Source: Yponomeuta sedellus (Eukaryota > Arthropoda > Insecta > Lepidoptera > Yponomeutidae). Taken from it: DNA of 64,000 bases. The translations under genes and the position numbers were made by a program. The stretch covers positions 772,775 through 836,774 of the forward strand of contig OW203725.1 of assembly GCA_934045075.1 (NCBI GenBank), read 5' to 3'. How positions within the stretch are numbered: the first letter of the stretch is position 1; each line of letters starts with the position of its first letter. A model generated the notes under the pieces. The model saw nothing but the letters and a program-made list of their open reading frames with translations. It was not told the DNA's origin and ran no database searches. Positions 19,828 through 29,966 of the stretch are shown in pieces.

Positions 19828-20102
19828 TGAGCCTTCAGCCGCGGCCTGTACAAAGGCGCGACAGGTTTCCTCCTAACAGCAACTTTAAGTAACTGTCGCG
19901 GCCTTCGGCCGCGCTAATAGTCTCTCCATTTGGCATCAGCGTAAATAGAGCTCAGCATTTGGAATCGCCGTGGGAGTATTCCTCTAGCCCACTTCACAGC
20001 CTTCGGCCGTGCCGCGACCTGTATTGAGCTCGGCCTTAAACCTCGTCGCGGCAAGTTTCCTCGCACCCGCATGATGGGGCTCGGCCTTCGGCCTGGCGTA
20101 GT
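19828..20102 (+). repeat. Cluster of GGCCTTCGGCC-type hairpins
   Basis: At least four sites (near 19,900, 20,000, 20,030 and 20,085) carry CGGCCTTCGGC or a variant, the best being GCGGCCTTCGGCCGC. Spacing is irregular. Part of an unclassified dispersed repeat that is GC-rich against its surroundings. Confidence 0.6.
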
Positions 20103-20162
20103 TATTTAGAGTTGTGGCATGGGCGTGGAGACATACAAAATCTTGGTTTTCTGAATGCCAAA

Positions 20163-20215
20163 ATAAGATAAGATAAGATAAGAATATTCTTTATTGTATA
20201 CCGGAAAAATAGTTA
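20163..20215 (-). mobile_element. LINE 3' terminus (J type), minus strand
   Basis: AAGATAAGATAAGATAAGAA then TATTCTTTATTGTATACCGG. This is the inverse of the 12,350 type. Confidence 0.6.
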
Positions 20216-21237
20216 CAAAAACGGCAGATACAAAATATACCGGTATTAAAATGAAACTATAACAAATTCATCTTGAGGTGGCCCCCTAAAGCATTGAAAA
20301 ATTTTACTGAATATTTAGGTGTAGATAAGCAATCTTTGGTCTCACAAGTGAACAGGAAACCTAACACAAAATCATAATCTAATTTTCGGAGGAAACGAGA
20401 TAAAATTCGTTAAGATGAATAGAGCTAGAATTTTTTAAAATTTCATGGGTCCTACGATACGAGGTCACGGAGGATCCGTCTTCGGTTACCAGTGAGAGCG
20501 TTCAAATATTTTTTATCATTTATTGTTTCTTCTTTGAACCCAGCTTGTCTGACTATGACCGCACAGGGGAAAAGGAGTTACATGCTACACTTTATATATT
20601 TTGTTCAGTTAGTTTTGGTCTAAGTGTCAGTAGGAAATTAATATCAGTGTTAAGAAATTAATTATTTTTTCTCAAACATGCTCGGAAATGTTTGTGTTAT
20701 TACCATGAAATAAAGCCACAAAGTTTCTCTTTTATGGCTCCCGCCTCACTTTACTGGCCTAAGCCAGTAAAGTAGGTAAGTATGAAAATCCATTACCGTC
20801 CGCTGCTCTAACTTTTTAAATTTACTTACTAAAATTAAACTGACCAAGGAAAAATTACATACAGCCAACCACCTACTAAGTTATGTAAGAATACTTGCAA
20901 GATTAAAAAAAAACAATCTATGGTATTGGTTTTTGTGCGGTTAAACATGGTGCTCAAATATGTTAGTGTATTTAAAAAATAAAAAAGGCGGCAAACTAAA
21001 CTATTATTTCTTAATTACCTAGTAATTATTTTAATATTAATATTTCCTCGCATTGTTTGAGAAAAGCATTATACAATCCTCGGCCGGAACAGGGATTGCA
21101 GGACTCGTTCTAGACGGCCGAGTCGTAGACGAGCTCGTCCAGCAATCCCTTACTTCTCGGCCTCTGCAGTAATGTATTATTACCCCCTATGAGGTTGATA
21201 TTTCTTAAATTAATGAGATAAACGAATGGCGTAGAAA
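20216..21237. other. Mostly unassigned
   Basis: Includes a GC-rich inverted segment at 21,078-21,160 (GGGATTGCAGGACTCG against CGTCCAGCAATCCC). No coding frame. Confidence 0.4.
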
Positions 21238-21870
21238 GAAATAAACACTTTATCGGCATTATTTCTTTCAGCACTTATATCGTTTCTATAAACGATTTGT
21301 TTACATTTAGAGCAAAGCTGATATTATGTAAATTTATACATGTAATAGAATAAATATATGCCAGCGCCATCTAGTGGCTAAAAGTGGTACTGTAGGACAG
21401 GGTTTCTGCAGACAAGAAGAGAAACGTTATTTCAGCACGACAGCACGTACTTAGTGATCTATTTATTGAAGCAATATGAAACTTACTAAGGATTACGGAT
21501 TAGTAACTGTGCTACTCGCACCACAGCGCAAAGCGAGGTATATTACCTACGTCACTAGTCGTGCCAATCATTAGTGGACAGTCAGTATTAGTCGAAGTGA
21601 TTGGTCGAGTGCTCCAATACTATCCAATTTTGTTTAATATTATGTAGGGCCTTCGGAAAAAACCATACCGCAATTTAGAACACAAACAGCGCCATCTGTG
21701 GTTGGGTAGAGGAACTAATGCTACAGTACTTTAATTACTTAGAAGTGAATATTATTTGTGTTGCGTTTGTTCTCTATTAATGCTGATTTTATGTAATCAA
21801 CGACACCCGCAAAATTCTCTTTTAAATACTTTGCACGTGTTAGGCGTAGTTAAACAAAATTATTTAATTA
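21238..21870 (+). repeat. Diverged repeat, copy 1, split by an insertion
   Basis: 21,238-21,392 and 21,718-21,870 together align with 21,893-22,175 (shared: GATTTGTTTACATTTAGAGC-like, CAGCGCCATCTAGTGGCTAA, AATTACTTAGAAGTGAAT). GTACT occurs on both sides of the 21,393-21,712 insert, as a 5-bp target duplication would. The insert also contains CAGCGCCATCTGTGG. Confidence 0.55.
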
Positions 21871-21892
21871 AATGAAAGATCAAGAAGGATCA

Positions 21893-22175
21893 AACCACTT
21901 TATAGGAATTATTTATTTCCGCATTTGTACCGATTCTATAAATGGTTTGTTTACATGTAGACCAAAACCGAAATTATGTATACACATGTATTAGAATAAA
22001 TAAAATATAGCAGCGCCATCAAGTGGCTAAAAAGGGTACTTTAATTGCTTAGAAGTAAATGTTATTTTTTGTTCCGTTGGTTCTCTATTATTGATGCTGA
22101 TTTTATGTAACCTACGTCATCCGCAAAATTCTGTTTTAAATATTTCACACCTGTTAGGGGTAGTTCAATAAAATT
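21893..22175 (+). repeat. Diverged repeat, copy 2, uninterrupted
   Basis: Provides the reference for the split copy: 'GGGTACTTTAATTGCTTAG' is continuous here. Class unknown; no TIRs found. Confidence 0.55.
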
Positions 22176-22195
22176 AGTATTCGAATTCAATAAAC

Positions 22196-22445
22196 TAAAT
22201 ATAACTGCGCCATCTAGTGGCTCCTAGCTGTACTTTAACGAAGCTTCTTAACGAATTTTATTTTTCGTCACGGTTCTGATCGCATAATTATGATTTTATA
22301 TAGCCTATGACACCCGCGCAAGGATGCCGAATCGAATGACACCTTGTTTAACAAAATCTGACCATTGGTTAAGGAGTTATGAGGGAACATAGAATCGGAC
22401 ATACATACATACGCACTAAACACATTACCCTCCTTTTGGGCTTCG
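22196..22445 (+). repeat. Diverged repeat, copy 3 (partial)
   Basis: Starts at CTGCGCCATCTAGTGGCTCC and keeps GATTTTATATAGCC and ACACCCGCGCAA. It then runs into a short end with ACATACATACATACG and CTTCGCTGCAGTCGGGTAAA. Confidence 0.5.
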
Positions 22446-22610
22446 CTGCAGTCGGGTAAAAAACGAAGTTTATCGCTACGTCAAGGACTATCTATGGTAC
22501 TAAAGTTAAACTTCTGATACCCCTAGTTTATCTATGGACTAACCTCCAAGTTGACGTTTGAATTTGTTTGGTTTTGTGTGTGTGATAGATTGCAATAAAT
22601 AATTGATATT

Positions 22611-22745
22611 ATGGACGCCACTGATATGATGGATTTCGATGATTTGGACGATTAGGCCATGATTTGGACTTCGTCATCGTGAATCCCTTCAAATTAAGGG
22701 ACGAAGATTTTCGATACAAATATAGGTTCACGTTTTTCTTCAAAT
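22611..22745 (+). pseudogene. Possible 5' remnant of a HARBI1-type transposase
   Basis: An ATG with an acidic start (MDATDMMDFDDLDD) is followed, after a one-base frame change, by VNPFKLRDEDFRYKYRFT. That resembles the N-terminal region of insect PIF/Harbinger nucleases. No catalytic DDE part follows. The similarity is recalled, not computed, and the fragment is short. Confidence 0.35.
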
Positions 22746-23849
22746 GTTCCATTTTATTATTATAATAATCAACAACGAAACCGCCCAAAGTTTAAAAATT
22801 AATAATATCTATTCCCAGTATGAAACTATCAGAAAATTTTTGACGTCTCGGATTGGCGCGCGCGCTCGAATATTTCACTCCATTTCACACGAGAGTAGCC
22901 ATTTGATTATAAAAACGCTTCAATAACAATATAATAATGAATAGTGCTCATTCTAATTAGATTGGAACCTAAACAAAGAACAATTTACGATGTATAGGTA
23001 TTTTAAACGCAATAATGAATATTTTTGCGTTTAAAATGTGAAGATTATATCCACTTAGTGAAACGGAACGCAGCATTGAATGAACGTTGAATGAACGAAT
23101 CAGTGAATATTATTTGAACCATGGCTGTTCTCTGGTTTAACTGATCCTCGAATAGTCTTCTATTTGTAATAACGACACACATTTGATCTGGGTCTAACTT
23201 TGGTACCGTAACAATCCTATATCTTTTAGTCTTGGTTTAAACCAGGACTTATTCAGGTTTTTATAATAAGGCGGCCCAGGTTTTTGTGATTGTGGTTTTG
23301 TTTAATTTCATTATACTTATGTGACTAAAATTATAAATAAAAAAAACTTGTCATTTTCTTTTTCATTTCAAGTTTCTTTTATAACGCATTTATTCTCAAG
23401 CTCGACGTGCCAACATCAGGCTTCTCGGGAAAAGAATAGAACTATAGCAAACGTGGTCAAACAACTTTGGAATTTTATTCGTTCCAGTTCAAGAGAGTAT
23501 AACGACAGGAGGTCAAACTAATAGAGATCGTAATTTATCCCGTGGCGCAACTTGAGAAATGCTTTTGATATTTCTCACTTAACTGCCTGATTTAAGCCGC
23601 GGTTTTATCATCTTAGTAGACTCAGAGTTTTGCTACAAAGACGCTACTCGTATTATGTAAAACGGCCATCTTGGTTAAAAAAATGTCACCGGACATCTTG
23701 GTAAAAAAAAACGTGACGTGATGAAAACGGCCATGTTTTTTTTCACTCGTAATGCGCTCAAATCATCTTACTATTTATTCAAAAAATTTTTTTACAAAGG
23801 CGAGCTACATACCTCCTTTCACCAAAAGAGGGTTAGTTTCAGGGAAAAC
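22746..23849. other. Unassigned
   Basis: A GGTTTAAACC palindrome near 23,235 and two 60-66 codon frames; nothing diagnostic. Confidence 0.4.
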
Positions 23850-23895
23850 AAACCTGCGCGGCTGAGGTGTTCAAATACCTCAGTGCTTGAAATTG
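23850..23895 (+). mobile_element. SINE-E terminal fragment
   Basis: GCTGAGGTGTTCAAATACC and TCAGTGCTTGAAATTG. Confidence 0.45.
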
Positions 23896-23921
23896 ACAAA
23901 AACAAAATGGCGTCAATATTA

Positions 23922-24225
23922 GTTTCGTAGAGGAAGAGTGAAGAGGCAGTGAAGTATTGATGTTTGTAGAGTTTTATGAAGTTGCGAAAATTTTGTGAAG
24001 TGTATGGTTTCCACTGCCATGACCTTTGTCATTTTACTGTCGCAGTTAGACGATAAAAAAAAACATTGTGCTATTGTCGGTCAGGTGTTTGCTTTGGCGT
24101 GTATTTTTCTTTTTCTTTCTATATTTTTGCACTTATATTTACTCATTGGATTTTTTTTTTGTATTTTCATAAAACTCTACAAACATCAAATACTTCACTG
24201 CCTCTTCACTCTTTCTTTACGAAAC
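23922..24225. mobile_element. Fold-back, 60-bp arms
   Basis: Left arm 23,922-23,981 starts GTTTCGTAGAGGAAGAGTGA, and its inverse ends at 24,225 (TCACTCTTTCTTTACGAAAC). Two or three mismatches, about 185 bp between. The centre has no recognised coding sequence. Confidence 0.75.
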
Positions 24226-24249
24226 GAATATTGATATATTACATATATA

Positions 24250-24471
24250 ATGTATGCATGTATGTATGTATGTATGTATGTATGTATGTATGTATGTATG
24301 TATGTATGTATGTATGTATGTATGTATGTATGTATGTATGTATGTATGTATGTATGTATGTATGTATGTATGTATGTATGTATGTATGTATGTATGTATG
24401 TATGTATGTATGTATGTATGTATGTATGTATGTATGTATGTATGTATGTATGTATGTATGTATGTATGTAT
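24250..24471 (+). repeat. (TATG)n microsatellite, ~55 units
   Basis: Only one early unit differs (TATGCATG). Any translation is an artificial YVCM repeat. Possibly seeded by an RTE-like tail, though no other part of one is visible next to it. Confidence 0.95.
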
Positions 24472-24807
24472 TTGTGACGACCCTTTTACTTACAACGCTG
24501 AGTCAGCTGCCTTTTGTGGCAACTTAAACATACCGCAGTTGAAACCTATGTCTGTTTTTTGTTTCGTTTATTGTATATTTGGTTTATTTCTGTTGTGCTC
24601 ATGTTGTGTTAATTGTCTGTTTTTTTGTTTATGTGATGTTGGCATAGTAAATGTCTTTCTTTCTTTTTCTTTCATAAATGTATTTCATTCCGCTTCTATA
24701 CAACAAATAAAGAAGTAAATTTTTGTTCATTTGTTTGACGAGGGGCGACACCGTTCAGAACAAAATGCCTTAAAACTGAAGCAAAAGTAGCAATCTGAAT
24801 TTACTAA
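24472..24807. other. Unassigned
   Basis: T-rich, low complexity, no frame beyond the microsatellite read-through. Confidence 0.4.
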
Positions 24808-24912
24808 GCCATGGGCATTACCCCCCAATGATGGCACAACCTTGCACTATGGCGCTCATTAGGGGAGGGCTATTTCCAGCAGTGGACTAATTTAGCCTGA
24901 AGAAGAATAAGA
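24808..24912 (+). mobile_element. F element 3' end
   Basis: ATGGGCATTACCCCCCAATG ... CAGCAGTGGACTAATTTAGC, then CTGAAGAAGAATAAG. Confidence 0.75.
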
Positions 24913-25680
24913 TGGGTACACCACCATCTTAGTGGCTTACAGCTTTTAGTCACTAACATGTGTCACTCTGTCTGAGCCTACTAAGATCGTGAAACGCGGC
25001 CTTATTCGCGAGACTATTATCTAATCTGTGCTTATAAGACGTCTTCTCGCTGCAGCAGCCTGACTCCCGTAAGCCTATTTTAATATGAAAAAGAAGCCCC
25101 TCCGGCGAAAACCTTAATGCCCCAATACAATGTAGGCTCTTGAATTACATTATTGAGTTTTCCTTTTATGCCTTTCATCACAAAGACCGCGGCGACTGGA
25201 AAAGACTGACTATTATAAGCTTTAGGCATTTCGGAATTCATGCTGCCCTTATGAATCGCGCCTAGATTACGTAGCTGGGACGGCTACACAAACACTACCC
25301 TGAATTAAGTGATGTAAGTGCCAACTATTTCAAGGTTTCCACGAAACTGTTGCATTATAAATGAATGACCGCCTACGCTCAAATTGAAGCGTTTCAGCTG
25401 AAACTGTTGAAAATAGCAAAGAGCAGTATATTGTAAGTAGCAACAAATCAAAAGTTTGCGCGTTCCCCGTTCGGCGCGCTGTGAATAAGCCAGAGAGGCC
25501 ACATAGATAGTGACAGAAAGTGGGGCCGTCAGTTGATTTCCGTTAGACATTGTGATTGTCAATTGAGAGATAATATACTGGCAAATGTGAAAACATCTAA
25601 GAAATCTATTCTAACTTACTTTTGCAAGTTTTGGTTATTTAGATGACAAAACAATAATTTTGTAACGTAGAGCTGATTTT
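24913..25680. other. Unassigned
   Basis: An 85-codon minus-strand frame at 25,305-25,562 matches nothing I know. Base composition is balanced near 25,000-25,300. Confidence 0.4.
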
Positions 25681-25820
25681 AAAAACCTATTTAGAGGCTA
25701 AAAAACCGATGCTAGCCCATTAGCTCAGTTGGGAGAGCGCTGCACTGGTACGGTTAGACAGAGGTCACGGGTTCAAGTCCCTGTAAGGGCGGATCTATTT
25801 GCCTCTAAATAGGTTTTTAA
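25681..25820 (+). mobile_element. SINE-B copy bracketed by inverted tail boxes
   Basis: The left box AAAAACCTATTTAGAGGC and right box GCCTCTAAATAGGTTTTT are exact inverses. Between them is the tRNA-like segment 25,715-25,791 (CCCATTAGCTCAGTTGGGAG, box B GGGTTCAAGTCCC). The tRNA part differs from other SINE-B copies (GCACTGGTACGG). A compact ~140-bp cassette, unlike the usual one-sided tail. Confidence 0.8.
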
Positions 25821-25859
25821 CAACAAAAAGAATAATTATAATCAGAAAGCTGATTGTTT

Positions 25860-25997
25860 TGAGTTTTTTCCGTCAATTGTTTTCTTCAAAATGATCTAGA
25901 TATTGAAATGGACACCTAGTTTAACTTGTTTCTTTATTACTCTGGCGCAGTTTCTGCATTATTTTTTAATAAAACAATTTTATCTTGATTTCATAAC
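25860..25997 (+). mobile_element. LINE 3' UTR (K type), solo
   Basis: AAATGATCTAGATATTGAAA, TGGACACCTAGTTT and the AATAAAAC end match the 3' UTR after the RT gene at 56,733-56,832. A heavily 5'-truncated copy of the LINE family that inserted at 55.5-56.8 kb. Confidence 0.75.
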
Positions 25998-26042
25998 GAA
26001 GCCGGGAGTACTGGGATTCTTTAAGTCTTGCAGTAAAGCTAT

Positions 26043-26118
26043 TTGTATTCCTAGCCTGTATCTATTGCTAAACAGTAAATTGTTACTGCTTAGGAATAGA
26101 TACAGGCTAGGAATACAA
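26043..26118. repeat. Near-perfect 36-bp hairpin, 4-nt loop
   Basis: TTGTATTCCTAGCCTGTATC opens the left arm. The right arm (26,083-26,118) is its reverse complement with two mismatches, around ATTG. Confidence 0.85.
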
Positions 26119-26119
26119 T

Positions 26120-26305
26120 CACGAATTTACGGATCTTTCGAAAGAAAAATTCTTGGTCCCTTTTGCATTTACCATACCCAACGTGTGGTCTGGTCGACAG
26201 GAAACCCGTGGATGCAAATGGTGAGAGACCGTAAGGGATGACTTAATAGGGAAAATGCCTATACCCAGCGGTGGACTGGGGTTGGATGCTGATGATGATA
26301 CCCAG
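26120..26305 (+). pseudogene. LINE C-terminus and G-type tail
   Basis: The plus strand can be read as WMQMVRDRKG near 26,210-26,240, like LINE C-termini, then a CCCAGCGGTGGACTGG tail and GATGATGATA. Frames are broken upstream. Confidence 0.5.
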
Positions 26306-26329
26306 ACTATGCAAACAGTGATAAGGATT

Positions 26330-26530
26330 ACGTTATCAACCCTTGTATGTCCCCACTACTGGGGCACGGGTCTCTTCCTGCATCGAAGGAAGGTTAGGCC
26401 ATACTCCACCACGGGGGCCAAGTCCGGGTTGGTGGAGGATTGTAAGACAGTGGCGGGCCTTACTGTCAGAAGTTACCAAGCCGCCCATAAGGCCTCTGAC
26501 GCGGCTTAGCGACAGGATAAGAATTAATAA
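26330..26530 (-). mobile_element. 5S-SINE, 5'-truncated, with 11-bp target duplication
   Basis: TGATAAGGATT lies at 26,319-26,329 and 26,531-26,541. The inserted part contains only the 3' half of the family. Retroposition by target-primed reverse transcription is the natural explanation. Confidence 0.85.
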
Positions 26531-26781
26531 TGATAAGGATTCATGTGCGTTATTTGCTTTTCTTACTATTAACGGCGACCAAGGACCGCCTGGAAAAGAT
26601 CAATAGACCAAAAGGCCCAGTCGATCGGCACTAGCTGGCCTGAATTGGAGGCTGCCGCGAACCACCGTCACAAGTCGAAATCTGTGGTCAAGGCCCTAGG
26701 TTCTCCTAGGAGTTAAAGGGCCGAAGAAAAAGACTAGATACTTTATGTAGTGCTTTTATTTGCAAACAATGAAAATATTTT

Positions 26782-27039
26782 CTGTGTGGTGTCGGCCTAG
26801 AGAATAGCACCAACCCAAATTCTTCCCGCGGGTGTCGTAAAAGGCGACTAAGGGACACAAACCTTGGGGTGGGCAGCAGCGCCTCTGCAGTATGATTCCA
26901 CCAATCTGCGATCCCCAACCCGCAGCGCGCGTGGGGATTATGGGCATTACCCCCCAATGATGGCACAACTTGTGCTATGGCACTCATTATGGGAGGTCTA
27001 TGTCCAGCAGTGGACTAATATAGCCTGAAGAAGAAGAAT
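26782..27039 (+). mobile_element. F element, long copy
   Basis: GTGTGGTGTCGGCCTAGAGA, core CCCGCGGGTGTCGTAAAAGG, CGACTAAGGGACACAAACC, GATCCCCAACCCGC, and the CAGCAGTGGACTAATATAGC end with AAGAAGAAG. About 255 bp; no coding frame. Either a SINE or a 5'-truncated LINE end. Confidence 0.8.
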
Positions 27040-28018
27040 GAAAATATTCTATTTTTATATATTTTTTTATGTTTAATTAATTAATCTATTTATTCATAAT
27101 ACGTATCGATAGTACCCCTTCAACAATAAATAACTTGCTTTTTGGAAAGAGATCTTTGTCCCATTTCTGTAGCTCCGCCGATAGATCGTTATACTGAAAA
27201 TGGAACATTATTTCGTTCACGTCGTAAATTGTTAGAATTTTCTATACGCTTACCATTATTCGGTCTCTCTTTTGAACGGCTCTTTTGTTCCTTCCAATTT
27301 TATGGCAGAGGTGTCGGCGCTTAAATCACATCTTCACTACCAGCGTTGCGCTTCACTTAGCCCCGCCTTATCCTTCGGCCTTAGGGGCCATAATTGCTTG
27401 TTTGGGGTGCACGCAAAATCTGGCTGAAGTGTGTGGATTGCACTCGCTTCGAATAAATGTTGTAGGCTAATGTCGTGGAAACTGCCCGCGCAGGTGCATG
27501 CGTTGTTGTCCTCTGTAGTGCATGTTCAGATCGTTCAATGTTCACTGCAGTGTTGAATTATGGGTACTGTTAAAGTCATTGTGAGCCAAGAGTCACTCAC
27601 ACGACGTAGGTCACAAGAGTCATGGAGACTGTGGACACTTGAACACTTCATATAAAAGCTACGTCAAGGACTCCCTGATTCTTCCCTAACCCGCTAAGAA
27701 ATGTATTTTCGACAGGCACATTTTTGGTTCTTTTTTGGAAGTTTGGTTTAAATTGGAGAAACTGAACTAAGATACATAGGAATGAAAATAATACCAGTTT
27801 TATATTTTTTAGCTCCCGACTTTATAAAACGAGGGGCGTTATAAAACTATCAGTGTTAGAATTTAAACTATCTACCTTTTATTATTTTCACAATGCAAAT
27901 ACTAGCACACTTATTATTAATTATGGTCTAAGTAGCTATGACAAAATCCATTGAAACTATACATAAGCTACAAGATCCCTCGATTAATTAGATTAACCCT
28001 AATGTTGGCGACAGACCT
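27040..28018. other. Unassigned
   Basis: Short frames at 27,142 and 27,285 overlap and are unsupported. 27,290-27,560 is GC-balanced and may be an old repeat or single-copy DNA. Confidence 0.4.
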
Positions 28019-28543
28019 TTTTAGGGTTCCGTACCTCAAAAGGAAAAAACGGAACCCTTATAGGATCACTTTGATGTCCGTCTGTCCGTCCGTCCGTCTG
28101 TCAAGACCCTTTTTCTCAGGAACGCGTGAAGGTATGAAGCTGAAATTTTTATCAATTACTCAGGTCTACTGTCCCTTGAAGCTGTGAAAAAATCAAACTT
28201 CTAAGCCAACGCAATCAAAAGATACAGCCGTTTATGCCGCAAATTTTCGACACTTGCAAGGGAATCAAAACCTACAGGGTGCTTCCCGTGAACTCAGAAT
28301 CTTGAAATTTGGTACGAAGCAACCTCTTATAGCATAGATAAAGGAAAAATTACGAAAACCATAAATTTTTAGTTACATCACATAATATATTTTTTTTTAA
28401 TAATTTTAAACTTACTACCCATTTCCTCATAAACGCGTAGAGGTATTAAATTGAAATTCATACCAAATACTCAGGTCTATAATACAGGTTTGTACGGAAC
28501 CCTCGGTGCGCGAGTCTGACTCGCACTTGGCCGGTTTTTTATT
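28019..28543 (+). mobile_element. Dispersed repeat ending CTTGGCCGG (class uncertain)
   Basis: Starts at AGGGTTCCGTACCTCAAAAG, has GTCCGTCTGTCCGTCCGTCC inside, and ends with TACGGAACCCTCGG, then a GCGAGTCTGACTCGC hairpin and ACTTGGCCGG. I recognise it as very common in lepidopteran genomes. The GGGTTCCGTA/TACGGAACCC ends are an inverted pair. The subterminal hairpin recalls Helitron ends, but no CTRR end is certain. Confidence 0.6.
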
Positions 28544-28734
28544 GTTATTTTGACTTTTTGTACGTATTGTCTATTTTACTTATATCAGTTTTAAATTTAG
28601 TTTTCTGTCTAGTATTAATTGTCTGGTAAAATTATTATCGAATAAACTCCGAATTATAAATAGCAATATATTTTTTAATAAAAAACAGAAAAGTAGTACC
28701 GTATGGTGCCCCACACCCAAAAAAGTATTTTTTT

Positions 28735-28925
28735 TACATACAAGCACATACATTGCTTCTGGCCCCACACTAGGATACCCTGTGTCGAGGGAACCAGAAA
28801 CAACGACGTCACAAAAATGTAAACACCCAAGACCTGGGCTTTTTTTTCGTCCACAGCCGGGATTCGAACCCGGAACCTCTTGCATGGTAGGGAGATGCAC
28901 TACCGCTACGCCACAGAGGTCGTCG
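28735..28925 (-). mobile_element. SINE-A copy 3
   Basis: Minus-strand copy with head at 28,855-28,925 (CTCTGTGGCGTAGCGGTAG, box B GGTTCGAATCCC) and a body ending near TTGCTTCTGGCC on the plus strand. Confidence 0.85.
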
Positions 28926-29097
28926 TAATGATGTGGAACTTTTAGACTTGGAAGTAATAAGACTTAAGTGTTTCTGACAATTTTAATTATCAATCTCGTT
29001 ACAAATATTATGTAACAAGATTGATGAAGTCAGACTTAAGCAAACTAAAGATGTAATCAACTCCGCAATTTAGCCTACTTACCAAAATATGGCCTAC

Positions 29098-29508
29098 CAA
29101 TTTATTAATTACTTCGGAAACAGAACCTGGGAGTATATTCCACCTGAGTTTCTTAATTATTTATCACCATACACCTTAGTAAGTATACAGAGGAAGCCTT
29201 AACAATGTAAAAAGATATACATCTTATAGTTTTCGCCCACAAGTAGAATAAATAATAATAAATAAATAAATAATTAATATTCATGGACATATTACACAGA
29301 TCTCGTTAGCCCTATACTAAGTACAACTAAATGACTTGTGTTATAGGTGCTAACTCGACGATAGATTTCATACAATAAATACATAGATAACATCCAAGAC
29401 CCGAGACAAACTAGAAAAGTTCGTTTCCTAATTTGACCCGGCCGGGGATCGAACCCGAGACCTTCAGTTTTACAGTCAGCGTGCCAAACCGCTGCGCCAC
29501 CGAGGCCG
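29098..29508 (-). mobile_element. SINE-C copy 1, full length (~410 bp)
   Basis: Head at 29,437-29,508 with GGCCTCGGTGGCGCAGCGG-type box A and GGTTCGATCCCCGGCC-type box B on the minus strand. Body CTCGGGTCTTGGATGTTATC, an internal TTA/TTTA stretch, then TTCTACTTGTGGGCGAAAAC and a 3' end at TTAATAAATTGG. Its 3' half matches the one leading into the giant TTTA array. Confidence 0.8.
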
Positions 29509-29842
29509 AATTAGTATTTAACCTATACTCGGATGTACTTACCTACTTATTTTGTTTTGTATTTAAATTTAGTTATGCCTATAATAAAAAGCTTGACATA
29601 TAGGTATGTCTGTGTCTGTCTTTGGCATCTTATCTTGCTATCAGATCATCTAATTTAAAGCATTTTTTGAATTGACTGCCATGATTCTTAGTTAAGATCA
29701 TCAGATCTCAGATATAAGCGGCACTTATTTCAGCCAGAACCCTGTAATTTGTGTTCAAATAAACAGTTAAATTATCAAAACAGTTAAAATTATTAAATGA
29801 AGACTGGAGAGTCTGATCGAATGACTTACTAACCTGATCGAT
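29509..29842. other. Unassigned
   Basis: No frame or repeat recognised. Confidence 0.4.
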
Positions 29843-29844
29843 CG

Positions 29845-29966
29845 ATATCAACCTTTGCATTTCCCCAGGGCTGGGGCACGGGTCTCTTCCTGCCGCAGAA
29901 AGGTTAGGCCATACTCCACTACGTTGGCCAAGTCCGGGTTGGTGGAGGATTGTAAGACACTGGCGG
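29845..29966 (-). mobile_element. 5S-SINE, 3' part of a split copy
   Basis: Ends at ...AGACACTGGCGG. The family sequence continues at 30,510 after a 543-bp insert. Confidence 0.75.

Noticed and set aside
24066..24527. 153-codon open frame with a repeating YVCM pattern
   Set aside because: It is a translation of the (TATG)n microsatellite; all three frames are open for the same reason.
26706..26987. 93-codon minus-strand frame
   Set aside because: Antisense through an F element; equivalent frames appear at 44,531 and 51,897 for the same reason.
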